A stretch of DNA of 35,255 bases from Ruminococcus sp. (GCA_029063695.1 JAIDNR010000308.1:1-35255), one strand, 5' to 3'. Shown: positions 8,433 through 16,602, counted from the stretch's first letter. The notes: generated by a model not told the origin, from the letters alone. Translations and numbers: made by a program.

Positions 8433-10226
8433 TTATTTTTTCTTTAATAAAAATATCCTGCCGCTGTATGGCGGAATATCCATAACAAGTTTATCACCAT
8501 TTCTTGTGAATGTCGCTTTATTGTCAACTGTACTTCCGCCAAATTTGCAATCATCGGAATCAAGCAGAAGTTTTTCTTTCCAGTCGTCACCTACCGTTAT
8601 GGAATAATCTTTCTGATTCCAGTCAGAGAAATTCATGACAGCTAAAATATGACCCTGTGCACTTTTCCTGCGGATTGCATACACACATCTGTCAGCCGAA
8701 TTGCAGTCAGACCATTCAAAATTCAGAGGGTCAAAATCATAGTGCAGGGCATTGTATTTTAGATAAATCATATTCAGAGATTTTATATATTCCCTGAAAG
8801 CATCGTGTACAGGATATTTCAACATAGACCAGTCCTGTTCACGCTTTTCGTCCCATTCACGGAGCTGTCCGAATTCATTTCCCATAAAGTTAAGCTTTTT
8901 GCCCGGGTGAACTGTCATATACATATACAAAGCCCTTGCCTGTGGGAACTTATTATCATAATCGCCGTTCATTTTCTGAACTATAGTCGCTTTTCCATGT
9001 ACAACTTCATCATGCGAAAACGGCATAATAAATCTTTCACTGTAAAAATATATCATTGAAAAAGTAAGCTTATGATAATCACGGGTGCGGTACATAGGCG
9101 AACACTGGAAATATTCAAGTGTATCGTGCATCCAGCCCAAATCCCATTTATAGTCAAAGCCAAGTCCGCCGTTTTCAAGTGATTCCGTTACATGAGGATA
9201 GGCAGATGAATCCTCAGCTATAAGCATTGCCGACGGGTGACGAACTTTAAGACCTCTGTTCATATTTCTTACAAAGTTTATAGCTATATGATTTTCCCCT
9301 CTGTGTTCATCACCATTCCAGTAAATTATATTGCGTACTGCGTCCATACGCAAGCCGTCAAAGTGGTATATACTGAGCCAGTAATCAGCCGCCGACTGCA
9401 AAAATGAACGGACTTCGCCTTTGGAGTGCATAAAATTACGGCTTCCCCATTCATTATATCCGATGGAATCATCAGGATATTCATAGAGCTTTGTACCATC
9501 ATATTCGGTAAGTCCATAGTGGTCAACGGCAAAATGAACAGGCACAAAATCCATTATCACTCCTATATTGTTCTTATGGCATTTGTCAACAAGTTCCATC
9601 AACTGCTGCGGTGTACCGTATCGTGAAGTAGGTGCAAAGAATCCTGTTACCTGATAACCCCAGGATTCATCACAAGGGTGTTCGCTGAGAGGCATAAATT
9701 CTATAAAGTTATATCCGCATTCCAGAACATAATTTATTAATTCGTCCGCTATTTCCGAATAATTGTACCATTCCGCACATCCCTCCTTCGGTTCTGGTTT
9801 ACGCCATGAGCCAAGATGTACCTCATAAATATTCATCGGCTTATCCCTGCCGTCTGTACGCTTATTGAGCCATCTTGTATCATGAAACTTATAATCCAGA
9901 CTGCGTATTACAGAACACGTTCCCGGACGGAGTTCACTGCTGTATCCGTATGGGTCACAGTGGTCTATAAAATTGCCTTTTTTATCGTAAATTCTGTACT
10001 TGTAACGCATACCCTCTTTTGCTTCGTTACAATAAAGTTCATAGAAATTCCCGTCCGCAACCTGTTCCATAGGAATATCTTTCCATTCACTGAAATCGCC
10101 GATAACAGAAACTTTCACTGCATTCGGTGCATAAGTTCTGAACATTGTCCCCTTGTTTTGGAGATGTCCTCCCAAATACTCATACGCATTGAAACAGTCA
10201 CCCTTATAAAAACCATAAATATCCAT
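8433..10226 (-). CDS. glgB: 1,4-alpha-glucan (glycogen) branching enzyme GlgB
   Basis: This enzyme makes alpha-1,6 branches in glycogen by moving alpha-1,4-glucan segments. Its 597 aa comprise an N-terminal CBM48-like beta domain (about 15-105), the GH13 barrel and a short C-terminal beta domain ending in an RIFLLKKK tail. The four GH13 regions are all visible: I, DFVPVH (about 226-231); II, DGLRMDAVRN with the nucleophile D295; III, IAEDSS with the acid E338; IV, FSHDEVVHG with the stabiliser D406. FSHDEVVHG is diagnostic for branching enzymes. ATG 10226 is preferred because GGAAAGG (10235-10241) is 8 nt upstream; a GTG at 10235 would lie within this site. No other glg gene is adjacent. The divergent TetR gene shares its promoter region and may regulate it. 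Confidence 0.95.
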   Translation of the reverse strand: MDIYGFYKGDCFNAYEYLGGHLQNKGTMFRTYAPNAVKVSVIGDFSEWKDIPMEQVADGNFYELYCNEAKEGMRYKYRIYDKKGNFIDHCDPYGYSSELRPGTCSVIRSLDYKFHDTRWLNKRTDGRDKPMNIYEVHLGSWRKPEPKEGCAEWYNYSEIADELINYVLECGYNFIEFMPLSEHPCDESWGYQVTGFFAPTSRYGTPQQLMELVDKCHKNNIGVIMDFVPVHFAVDHYGLTEYDGTKLYEYPDDSIGYNEWGSRNFMHSKGEVRSFLQSAADYWLSIYHFDGLRMDAVRNIIYWNGDEHRGENHIAINFVRNMNRGLKVRHPSAMLIAEDSSAYPHVTESLENGGLGFDYKWDLGWMHDTLEYFQCSPMYRTRDYHKLTFSMIYFYSERFIMPFSHDEVVHGKATIVQKMNGDYDNKFPQARALYMYMTVHPGKKLNFMGNEFGQLREWDEKREQDWSMLKYPVHDAFREYIKSLNMIYLKYNALHYDFDPLNFEWSDCNSADRCVYAIRRKSAQGHILAVMNFSDWNQKDYSITVGDDWKEKLLLDSDDCKFGGSTVDNKATFTRNGDKLVMDIPPYSGRIFLLKKK

Positions 10227-10264
10227 CAAGTTCACCTTTCCTTATAAAAATTCAACTGAAAATA

Positions 10265-10293
10265 TTGACAACAGAATATTAATATACTATAAT
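10265..10293 (+). promoter_or_regulatory. consensus sigma-A promoter of the TetR gene
   Basis: The sequence has a perfect TTGACA (10265-10270), a 17-bp spacer and a perfect TATAAT (10288-10293). The expected start near 10300 gives a leader of about 90 nt. An unregulated promoter of this quality would be very strong, so repression is likely. Confidence 0.85.
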
Positions 10294-10295
10294 AT

Positions 10296-10324
10296 ATTAT
10301 AAGATAATGATTGATAAATTTCAA
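10296..10324 (-). promoter_or_regulatory. sigma-A promoter of glgB, overlapping the tetR promoter
   Basis: On the minus strand TTGAAA (10319-10324), a 17-bp spacer and TATAAT (10296-10301) are present. The two opposing -10 boxes are only 2 bp apart, so two polymerases could not occupy both promoters together. The start near 10289 leaves a leader of about 63 nt. Confidence 0.75.
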
Positions 10325-10325
10325 T
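10310..10325. promoter_or_regulatory. candidate operator (inverted repeat ATTGA-N6-TCAAT)
   Basis: A 5-bp inverted repeat with a 6-bp centre overlaps the -35 box of glgB and sits just downstream of the tetR start point. A TetR protein bound here could block both genes. The repeat is short and AT-rich, so this is only a candidate. Confidence 0.35.
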
Positions 10326-10391
10326 AAGCAATTATTTACTAATATCAATTAAACAACAGCAGTCTAAAAAAGTCTAATTATGAGGTGTACT

Positions 10392-10931
10392 ATGGATTTA
10401 CGTATTGAAAAAACAAAATGTGCTATAAGAAATGCATTTTTACAGCTTCGTTCAAAAAAACCACTCGAAAAAATCACCGTCAAAGAACTTTCCATGCTTG
10501 CGAACATAAATAAAGCTACATTCTATCTGCACTACCATGATATTTATGATTTGTCTGAAACTTTGGAGCGTGACGTTGTGCAAAGCTGTCTTGATGGTAT
10601 TGAACGTCCTGAAAATATTTTCAAAGATAATAAGAGCTTTATAAAAGAACTTACTGAATCCTTTGTTGCAAACGAACAGCTTATTAAAATTCTCTTTGAG
10701 GGCAACAGAAGCAGTAGCTTTATGGATTTGTTTGAAGAGGAACTGTACAAAATAATCTATATAGCCTATCCGGATTATCAACCCAGTGCCGAAAATAAAA
10801 TGACTATGACATTTCTTATCTATGGCGGATATTATACTTATTTCAAACATCATGAGCAGAGCATTAATGCTGTTTTTGATGTCATTGAAAGATTTTCAGA
10901 TGCAATTACTGAAATGCACAAAGACCAGTAA
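10392..10931 (+). CDS. TetR/AcrR family transcriptional regulator
   Basis: This 179-aa protein has an N-terminal TetR-type HTH (ITVKELSMLANINKATFYLHY, about residues 25-50, with the typical KATFY-xHY recognition segment) and an all-helical C-terminal ligand or dimer domain that I cannot assign to a ligand. ATG 10392 is taken as the start because GAGGTG (10382-10387) is placed for it; the in-frame ATG at 10380 overlaps that site. It is divergent from glgB over interlocking promoters and converges on a peptide-binding lipoprotein gene, from which it is separated by a bidirectional terminator. Autoregulation and control of glgB are inferred from the layout. Confidence 0.88.
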   Translation: MDLRIEKTKCAIRNAFLQLRSKKPLEKITVKELSMLANINKATFYLHYHDIYDLSETLERDVVQSCLDGIERPENIFKDNKSFIKELTESFVANEQLIKILFEGNRSSSFMDLFEEELYKIIYIAYPDYQPSAENKMTMTFLIYGGYYTYFKHHEQSINAVFDVIERFSDAITEMHKDQ

Positions 10932-10935
10932 AAAA

Positions 10936-10971
10936 CAAACGCATTCTCTTATTTCAGGGAATGCGTTTTTT
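10936..10971. terminator. bidirectional intrinsic terminator
   Basis: AAACGCATTCTC (10937-10948) pairs with GGGAATGCGTTT (10957-10968) around an 8-nt loop, with one G-T pair. T residues follow on the plus strand and A residues precede it (T on the minus strand). It separates the convergent tetR gene and lipoprotein gene. Confidence 0.9.
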
Positions 10972-10973
10972 GT

Positions 10974-12611
10974 TTAATCATAATTCAGTGCAAGTCTGTA
11001 ATCAACCGACCCCGTAAAAGGGTCATATATTATCTGTTCATTATCCTTATCAGCAATCAGGTAGGAATTTTTATAAAACAGCGGAATAAACAGACCACTG
11101 TCTATTATTGTACTTTCCGCAGAAGTACACGACTGAATGACTTCATCAACGGAATTACAGCACATAAGTGATGACGAAAGCTTTTCTTCGGGAACTGTTT
11201 TTTCAAGGCATTTTGTATTTTCAAATTCACGTATTACGGAAACCGCATTTGCACTTCTGCCTTTTACAGGATAAAGTGCGATACTGTAATCTCCGTCGGC
11301 AATACGCTGATAAAATTCATCGGGCGTAACATCTTCAATACTTATATATAATCCTAAAATATCCTGCCATTGCTGTGATATTAAATGCAGACAAGCTGAA
11401 TTAACAGTTTCTGCATTGACCAGTATTCTGACGGATTCAACAGTTTCCGTTTTCAGTTCTTTTTTGGCAGTATTACAGCAGTTGACTGCTTCTTCTTTAT
11501 TATATGAAACAAACTGCTTGTCCGAAACAAGTTCTCTGTAACTTCTTCCATGAAATTTCACAGCGGGAGGAATTATTCCGCCTGCAATCTGCAAATCGCT
11601 GTCAAGTTCATTGCTAACTGAATCCCTGTCTATTGCAAGTGAAAGTGCTTTTCTCAGATTTTCATTTGAAAAGTATTTATCTTTCGTATTGAAAATAAGT
11701 CCCAGAGTAGTTGCACTTATACCGTTTACCGAATATTTTTCAGTATTATAAGCAGACGCATCAGGAGTAGTAAAGCATTCTATCTCATCTTTCTTGAAAA
11801 TCTCACGTATATCGGATTCACTTCTTTCAATGGTAAAGCTGAGAAATGACGGTGCAATATCGAATGTTTCACTCCAGTTTGCATCATTTCTTTTCATATA
11901 AAGAATGTTATTATTGCCGTAATCATCATAAAACCATTGTCTCACATAAAATGCACCGTTTGACATAACAGACCTGTCATCAAGTCCGTATCTTCCTTTG
12001 GTAGAATTAAAAAATTCTTCATTGCATGGATAAGAGGCAGGTGATGCCATGAGACTTAAAAACTCCACATTCGGTCTTTCAAGGACTATCATAAGTGTAT
12101 GTTCATCAGCGGCAAGAATTTCTGCCGAACTCACAGGTTCTTCACCATAAATTACAGACGATGCACCCATTATGCACATAAACTCTCCGGCATAAGGTGA
12201 TTTCATTTTAGGGTCAAGAATACGTTGAAGTGCAAAAACATAGTCTTTTGCAGTAACAGGGAAATATTCATCTTCGGTTATAACATCATCGTCATTCACA
12301 TCAAAAAACCAGAAATTATCATCTTTCAGCCTGAATGTGTATATAAGTCCATCATCTGAAACAGTATAGCTTTCAGCATTACAGCAGACTACATTACCAC
12401 TACTGTCAATCTGCATAAGTCCGCTGTAAAGATTCTTTATTACTGTATTAGATGACGGGTCATCGGCAAACTGTGGGTCAAGACTTTCGGGATTTCCCAG
12501 CAGTGGTGCGTTATACATATGCCCCGTGCCGTCACCTCTGCTGTCATTTCCGCATGACACCAGAGAAGCGGCACATATTATTATACCTAAAAAAAGCGAT
12601 ACTCTTTTCAA
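10974..12611 (-). CDS. peptide ABC transporter substrate-binding lipoprotein (OppA/SBP_bac_5 family)
   Basis: This 545-aa lipoprotein should bind peptides or another small solute at the outer face of the membrane. The signal is MKRVSLFLGIIICAASLVSC with a lipobox LVSC, so C20 would carry the lipid. The mature part follows the OppA family: an early NPESLDPQFADD motif, FRLKDDNFWF-type strands, then the LRKALSLAIDRDSVSNEL segment of domain III. The start codon is TTG at 12609-12611 with GAGAG upstream. The gene starts 21 bp after the VanY-like gene and is probably cotranscribed with it. No permease or ATPase gene lies nearby, so it either serves a transporter encoded elsewhere or has a sensing role. 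Family assignment is firm; the ligand is unknown. Confidence 0.88.
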   Translation of the reverse strand: MKRVSLFLGIIICAASLVSCGNDSRGDGTGHMYNAPLLGNPESLDPQFADDPSSNTVIKNLYSGLMQIDSSGNVVCCNAESYTVSDDGLIYTFRLKDDNFWFFDVNDDDVITEDEYFPVTAKDYVFALQRILDPKMKSPYAGEFMCIMGASSVIYGEEPVSSAEILAADEHTLMIVLERPNVEFLSLMASPASYPCNEEFFNSTKGRYGLDDRSVMSNGAFYVRQWFYDDYGNNNILYMKRNDANWSETFDIAPSFLSFTIERSESDIREIFKKDEIECFTTPDASAYNTEKYSVNGISATTLGLIFNTKDKYFSNENLRKALSLAIDRDSVSNELDSDLQIAGGIIPPAVKFHGRSYRELVSDKQFVSYNKEEAVNCCNTAKKELKTETVESVRILVNAETVNSACLHLISQQWQDILGLYISIEDVTPDEFYQRIADGDYSIALYPVKGRSANAVSVIREFENTKCLEKTVPEEKLSSSLMCCNSVDEVIQSCTSAESTIIDSGLFIPLFYKNSYLIADKDNEQIIYDPFTGSVDYRLALNYD

Positions 12612-12632
12612 ATTACTCTCATTTCTTTCCGA

Positions 12633-13679
12633 TTATTCTATAACTGTAACGATGAATCCGTCAGAATTATTTCCCGAAACCGTATATATCTTATTTGACG
12701 GAACAAGTATTTCATTTTCATCAGACTTTTCAGCCGCCATATAGTATACGCTGTAATTTCTGCCGTTTGATGTGATTTGAAGCGGATTATCAATAGTATG
12801 TACTTTTAATTCTTCAATATACTCTTCCATGCAGAGATTATTTGAACTGATGTATGATGCGTGCGGAATACCGACATATCTGTATGTATAAGCTCTCGGC
12901 TTTTCACCTGTAATTTCCTGTTTATCCTCAGGAAAACGCACTATAAAGCCGTAGTTTTCTGCATTTTCCGCAAACCACTCATACTTTCCTTCAGCAGAGA
13001 AATATGCAAATCCCGTACCGCTTTCACTGTCATTATAGAACATATCAAATGTACGTCCAGTATGATAATCGGTGTAGCCTGCTTCAAAAGTTCGTGACTT
13101 TCCTGTGTTATGGCGTTCAACCTGTTCCTCATAGGTTCTATAGCCGTCCTGCACAAATATATTGGTAGTTTCAAGATTATTTTCTTTGGCATATGCTTCA
13201 ATCATTTCATTGAGATGATAGAGTGCCGTTTTGTCAAGCGATGTAACATAGTCACCTGAGGAATAATAGTCATTCTTATTGTCACGCAAAGCAACAACAT
13301 CAATATCGTCACTGAAGAATTTATATTCATATTCGGCATTTACAAGAACAAGGTCGCCTTTATAAATATCATCATAAGTATGGGATTCTTTTTTATAGCC
13401 GTCAAGTGTTTCAGGTTCAGCGGTTGTTGTCTGAACTTCATTTGTTGTGATTTCAGACGGTTCTGTATCTGTACTGTCCGACGGATTTTCAGGTACATCA
13501 CTTGATTCATCGGGCGAACTTTCCATATAATTATTATTATTAATATCAGGTTCATTTCCGCCGAAAATAGCTTTTGTACATGATGTGACAATTACAGCGA
13601 TTGTCACCAGAATCAGCACTGCAATAACAACCCTGTCATATCTTACACGGTACTTTTTCTTTTTGTATCCTTTTGACAT
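12633..13679 (-). CDS. VanY-like D-Ala-D-Ala carboxypeptidase domain protein, active site probably lost
   Basis: This 348-aa protein has a basic N-terminus, one hydrophobic segment (17-33, ending VTSC, which could be a lipobox), a Ser/Thr/Pro/Glu/Asp-rich linker (about 50-92) and a C-terminal peptidase M15 (VanY) domain with DGYRTYEEQ, TGRTFDM, NYGFIVRFP and YRYVGIPHA. These peptidases normally trim the last D-alanine of peptidoglycan stems with a zinc ion. Here the usual S-x-H-x-x-G-x-A-x-D motif reads TDYHTGRTFD (Tyr205 at the His position, Asp212 kept). The usual EPWH before the YRYVG segment reads RAYT (262-265). Two zinc ligands and the catalytic Glu are therefore missing by alignment, suggesting a non-catalytic binder. 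ATG 13679 follows an AAGGAG site. Confidence 0.8.
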   Translation of the reverse strand: MSKGYKKKKYRVRYDRVVIAVLILVTIAVIVTSCTKAIFGGNEPDINNNNYMESSPDESSDVPENPSDSTDTEPSEITTNEVQTTTAEPETLDGYKKESHTYDDIYKGDLVLVNAEYEYKFFSDDIDVVALRDNKNDYYSSGDYVTSLDKTALYHLNEMIEAYAKENNLETTNIFVQDGYRTYEEQVERHNTGKSRTFEAGYTDYHTGRTFDMFYNDSESGTGFAYFSAEGKYEWFAENAENYGFIVRFPEDKQEITGEKPRAYTYRYVGIPHASYISSNNLCMEEYIEELKVHTIDNPLQITSNGRNYSVYYMAAEKSDENEILVPSNKIYTVSGNNSDGFIVTVIE

Positions 13680-13733
13680 TTTGTTTTCTCCTTGTCTTTT
13701 TTCATCTTTTTTTAATCGCTTAAAGCCAATTAA

Positions 13734-13762
13734 ATTATATCACAAACGACAGATTATGTAAA
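13734..13762 (-). promoter_or_regulatory. sigma-A promoter of the VanY-like/lipoprotein pair
   Basis: On the minus strand TTTACA (13757-13762), a 17-bp spacer and TATAAT (13734-13739) lie in the 110-bp gap between the AraC gene and the VanY-like gene. The predicted leader is about 48 nt. Confidence 0.65.
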
Positions 13763-13789
13763 GACTTTTTCCGTTTTTTCACCATTTTT

Positions 13790-14581
13790 TCACTCATCTG
13801 AATCCGACAATTTTTTCTTTCTGTATTCAGTCGGTGTACAGCCTCTGTGTTTTCGGAATTGCCTCATAAAATACGAGTCGCTTTCATATCCGCATTTTTC
13901 TGCAATTGCACTCACCGAAAGTTCAGTATCGACAAGCAACTGAGATGCATATATCAGACGGCTTTCAATAATATCCTGCTGAAATGTAGTTCCGAATGCA
14001 TCGGCATATATCCTGTGAAAATACGTCCTGCTTACAGCAAGCTTACGGCATGCCATATCAACAGACCATTCACGCAGAGGTGTATCGTATACAGAATTGC
14101 GAAGTTCTCTGAGCCCTGGATATTTTGGTATATTATCTCTTTCTGCTTTTATACTGCTGTGTGCATCTTCAAGACTGATTAATATGATACGCATATAAAG
14201 TTCGGAAAATTCGAATTTCCGTCGTTCCGACATATCATAATGGATTTTCATACTCTTTAAAGCAGATGCAATAATAAAATCATCGGGAAGTTCAACAGGT
14301 ATATCAAACGGAATATCCATATCAGTAATATACTGTCTGTCTGCCGATGACAGACGAAAGCAGACCATATCATATTTAAGTCCTTTGCTTGCTAAACCTC
14401 TGAAATATTGTTTTTTTCCGCCTGAATAGAGTATCGCCGTACAGCCACTGTACACTCTTTCTATACCACCTATACTGAATATAACAGGATTGCGGAAAAG
14501 ATACAGACAGTAATCCTGTTCTGCAATTCCTTTCACCGATTCCGCCTGTCTGTGGCTTAAAATTATCTTAGTGACTTTCAT
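13790..14581 (-). CDS. AraC family transcriptional regulator with N-terminal cupin-like sensor
   Basis: This 263-aa protein has a beta-rich N-terminal domain (about 20-95) of the AraC-ligand or cupin type and a C-terminal double HTH (about 165-257). The HTH motifs are MACRKLAVSRTYFHRIYADAFG and VSAIAEKCGYESDSYFMRQF, and GCTPTEYRK closes the fold. Such proteins typically activate carbohydrate genes. The start ATG 14581 follows an AGGGTG site. It lies 57 bp downstream of the split transketolase genes behind a hairpin, so partial read-through could link it to them. Its target and ligand cannot be read from the sequence. Confidence 0.88.
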   Translation of the reverse strand: MKVTKIILSHRQAESVKGIAEQDYCLYLFRNPVIFSIGGIERVYSGCTAILYSGGKKQYFRGLASKGLKYDMVCFRLSSADRQYITDMDIPFDIPVELPDDFIIASALKSMKIHYDMSERRKFEFSELYMRIILISLEDAHSSIKAERDNIPKYPGLRELRNSVYDTPLREWSVDMACRKLAVSRTYFHRIYADAFGTTFQQDIIESRLIYASQLLVDTELSVSAIAEKCGYESDSYFMRQFRKHRGCTPTEYRKKKLSDSDE

Positions 14582-14596
14582 AATTTCACCCTAAAT

Positions 14597-14635
14597 CAAT
14601 CACCGCACAAAGTAATCTGCCCTGTGCGGTGATTG
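14597..14635 (-). terminator. stem-loop between the transketolase pair and the AraC gene
   Basis: CAATCACCGCACA (14597-14609) pairs perfectly with TGTGCGGTGATTG (14623-14635) over 13 bp. On the minus strand only a weak T-stretch (ATTTAG) follows, so it may be a leaky terminator or an mRNA 3'-end stabiliser. It begins 4 bp past the transketolase stop. Confidence 0.6.
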
Positions 14636-14638
14636 TGA

Positions 14639-15586
14639 TTATTTCAATTTAACTGCTTCCCTTGCTTTATCAGCAATATTTTCTGCTGAAAGACCGAACT
14701 TTTTAAGCAGGTCAACAGCAGGACCAGAATAGCCGTATTCATCATTAACGCCTACTTTAATAACAGGCACGGGACAGCACTCTGTTACGGCTTCTGCAAC
14801 TGCCGAACCAAGTCCACCGATTACGCTGTGTTCTTCAGCCGTAACAATTACACCTGTTTCTTCTGCACATTTACAGATAAGTTCCTTGTCAAGCGGCTTG
14901 ATTGTATGAATATTCACAACTCTTGCGGAAATACCCTCAGTTTCAAGAACCTTTGCTGCTTCAAGTGCTTCATTTACCATAAGACCTGTTGCAACTATAG
15001 TAACATCATTGCCGTCTTTCATTATAACGCCCTTGCCAAGCTCAAATTTATAAGTCTCACTGTCATTTATTACAGGTACTGCAAGTCTGCCGAATCGCAT
15101 ATACACAGGACCATTGAACTCTACAGCAGCTCTTACAGCGGCTCTTGCTTCAACATCATCGCATGGATTTATAATAGTCATTCCCGGAATTGTACGCATT
15201 AAAGCAATATCCTCGTTGCACTGGTGAGTTGCTCCGTCCTCGCCTACTGAAATTCCCGCATGAGTTGCACCGATTTTTACATTGAGATGAGGATAGCCGA
15301 TAGAATTTCTTACTATTTCATATGCTCTTCCTGCTGCAAACATTGCAAAAGTACTTGCAAAAGGAATTTTTCCACATGATGCAAGACCTGCCGCAACTCC
15401 CATCATATTGGCTTCTGCAATTCCGCAGTCAAAAAAACGTTCGGGATATGCTTTCTTGAAAATACCTGTTTTAGTAGCAGCAGCGAGGTCAGCATCAAGG
15501 ACAACTAAATTATTGTATTCCTCAGCAAGCTCTTTCAGTGATTCACCATAGCTGTCTCTGGTAGCCTTTTTGATTACATCTGCCAT
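14639..15586 (-). CDS. transketolase, C-terminal subunit
   Basis: This 315-aa subunit carries the pyrimidine-binding and C-terminal domains of a split transketolase, which moves two-carbon units between sugar phosphates in the non-oxidative pentose phosphate pathway. FDCGIAEANMMG holds the glutamate (E58) that activates thiamine diphosphate. It is followed by THAGISVGEDGATHQ and YMRFGR. The start is only 4 bp after the stop of the N-terminal subunit gene, and its GGAGG site lies inside that gene, so equimolar coupled synthesis is expected. Split transketolases of this type also include enzymes for other ketoses, so the exact substrate is not fixed by sequence. Confidence 0.93.
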   Translation of the reverse strand: MADVIKKATRDSYGESLKELAEEYNNLVVLDADLAAATKTGIFKKAYPERFFDCGIAEANMMGVAAGLASCGKIPFASTFAMFAAGRAYEIVRNSIGYPHLNVKIGATHAGISVGEDGATHQCNEDIALMRTIPGMTIINPCDDVEARAAVRAAVEFNGPVYMRFGRLAVPVINDSETYKFELGKGVIMKDGNDVTIVATGLMVNEALEAAKVLETEGISARVVNIHTIKPLDKELICKCAEETGVIVTAEEHSVIGGLGSAVAEAVTECCPVPVIKVGVNDEYGYSGPAVDLLKKFGLSAENIADKAREAVKLK

Positions 15587-15590
15587 TATA

Positions 15591-16430
15591 TTAGTCCTCC
15601 AATTCCTTTAACTGTGCGGAAAGTTCCATCATAGCCTGTTCGTACTCCTCTTTATTCGGAGCTTTACCATGCCAGCCTACCTGATTTTCCATGAATGAAA
15701 CTCCCTTTCCCTTAACGGACTGCTGAATAATTGCAACAGGCTTTCCTGTGATTTTATCAGCCTCGGCAAATGCGGATTCAATGCTGTCAAAGTTATGAGC
15801 GTCCATTGTGATTACGTGCCAACCGAATGCGGAAAATTTGTCTGTAATCGGTTCAGGAGAACATACTTCCGTGATTGCACCGTCAATCTGGAGTCCGTTT
15901 CTGTCAACGATTGCAACAAGGTTATCAAGCTTATAATGTGCCGCAAACATAGCAGCTTCCCATACCTGACCCTCTTCAATCTCGCCGTCACCGAGTACTG
16001 AATAAACCTTGTAATTCTTATTATCAAGTTTTCCTGCAAGTGCCATACCGCAGGCTGCTGAAATTCCCTGACCGAGCGAACCGCTTGACATATCAACTCC
16101 CGGAGTATGAATACAAGGATGACCCTGAAGCATTGCACCGATGTGTCTGAGTGATTTCAGTTCATCTTCCGAAAAATATCCTTTCTGTGCAAGTACAGCA
16201 TAAAGTGCGGGAGCTGTATGACCTTTTGACAATACAAATCTGTCTCTGTCGGGATTTTCGGGGTCTGCTGAACTTACATTCATTTTGTTGAAATACAGAT
16301 AAGTCAGAAGGTCACTGATTGAGAGTGAACCGCCCGGATGACCTGATTTTGCGTTGTAAGTTCCCTCAATAACGCCCATTCTTACTTTGCAGGCAATTTT
16401 CTGCAAATTCTTTTTCATTGAATCTTCCAT
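15591..16430 (-). CDS. transketolase, N-terminal subunit
   Basis: This 279-aa subunit carries the diphosphate-binding domain of the split transketolase. GHPGGSLSISDLL and LSKGHTAPALYAVL form the substrate and cofactor pocket. GDGEIEEGQVWEA (147-159) with DRNGLQ further on (N178) forms the GDG-x-N thiamine diphosphate and magnesium motif. ATG 16430 follows GGAGGT with 5 nt spacing. Upstream on the same strand lie the 48-aa pilin-like gene and a HAD phosphatase with no obvious promoter in the 24-bp gap, so it is probably at the end of a longer operon. Confidence 0.93.
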   Translation of the reverse strand: MEDSMKKNLQKIACKVRMGVIEGTYNAKSGHPGGSLSISDLLTYLYFNKMNVSSADPENPDRDRFVLSKGHTAPALYAVLAQKGYFSEDELKSLRHIGAMLQGHPCIHTPGVDMSSGSLGQGISAACGMALAGKLDNKNYKVYSVLGDGEIEEGQVWEAAMFAAHYKLDNLVAIVDRNGLQIDGAITEVCSPEPITDKFSAFGWHVITMDAHNFDSIESAFAEADKITGKPVAIIQQSVKGKGVSFMENQVGWHGKAPNKEEYEQAMMELSAQLKELED

Positions 16431-16454
16431 ATTTACCTCCGTTAAAATTTATAA

Positions 16455-16601
16455 TCAATCGTCCCAGCCAATATCATAGTCATACGACGCACTTTTGGCA
16501 TCATATCTTGCCTGTGCTTCTTTGGACTTCTTCACATATCCAAGCATGGACGGAACAAGAATTGCCATAAGGATAAAAATAATAGGCAGTTTCTTCATCA
16601 T
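16455..16601 (-). CDS. 48-aa single-span micro-protein resembling a type IV pilin N-terminal helix
   Basis: A short reading frame runs from ATG 16601 to a TGA at 16455-16457. It starts 1 nt after the stop of the HAD gene, and a GGAGGGTG site (16607-16614) inside that gene serves it, so it looks translated. The peptide has a Lys-Lys start, a hydrophobic span (about 5-22), then a charged helix and an acidic YDYDIGWDD tail. The part ILVPSMLGYVKKSKEA closely resembles the pilin helix after the prepilin cleavage region (x-IPS-x-LGYV-xKAK-xA). The G-FTLIE prepilin peptidase site is absent and there is no pilin globular domain. It could be a stand-alone membrane peptide or a remnant of a pilin. An alternative start is ATG 16598. 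Confidence 0.6.
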   Translation of the reverse strand: MMKKLPIIFILMAILVPSMLGYVKKSKEAQARYDAKSASYDYDIGWDD

Positions 16602-16602
16602 T

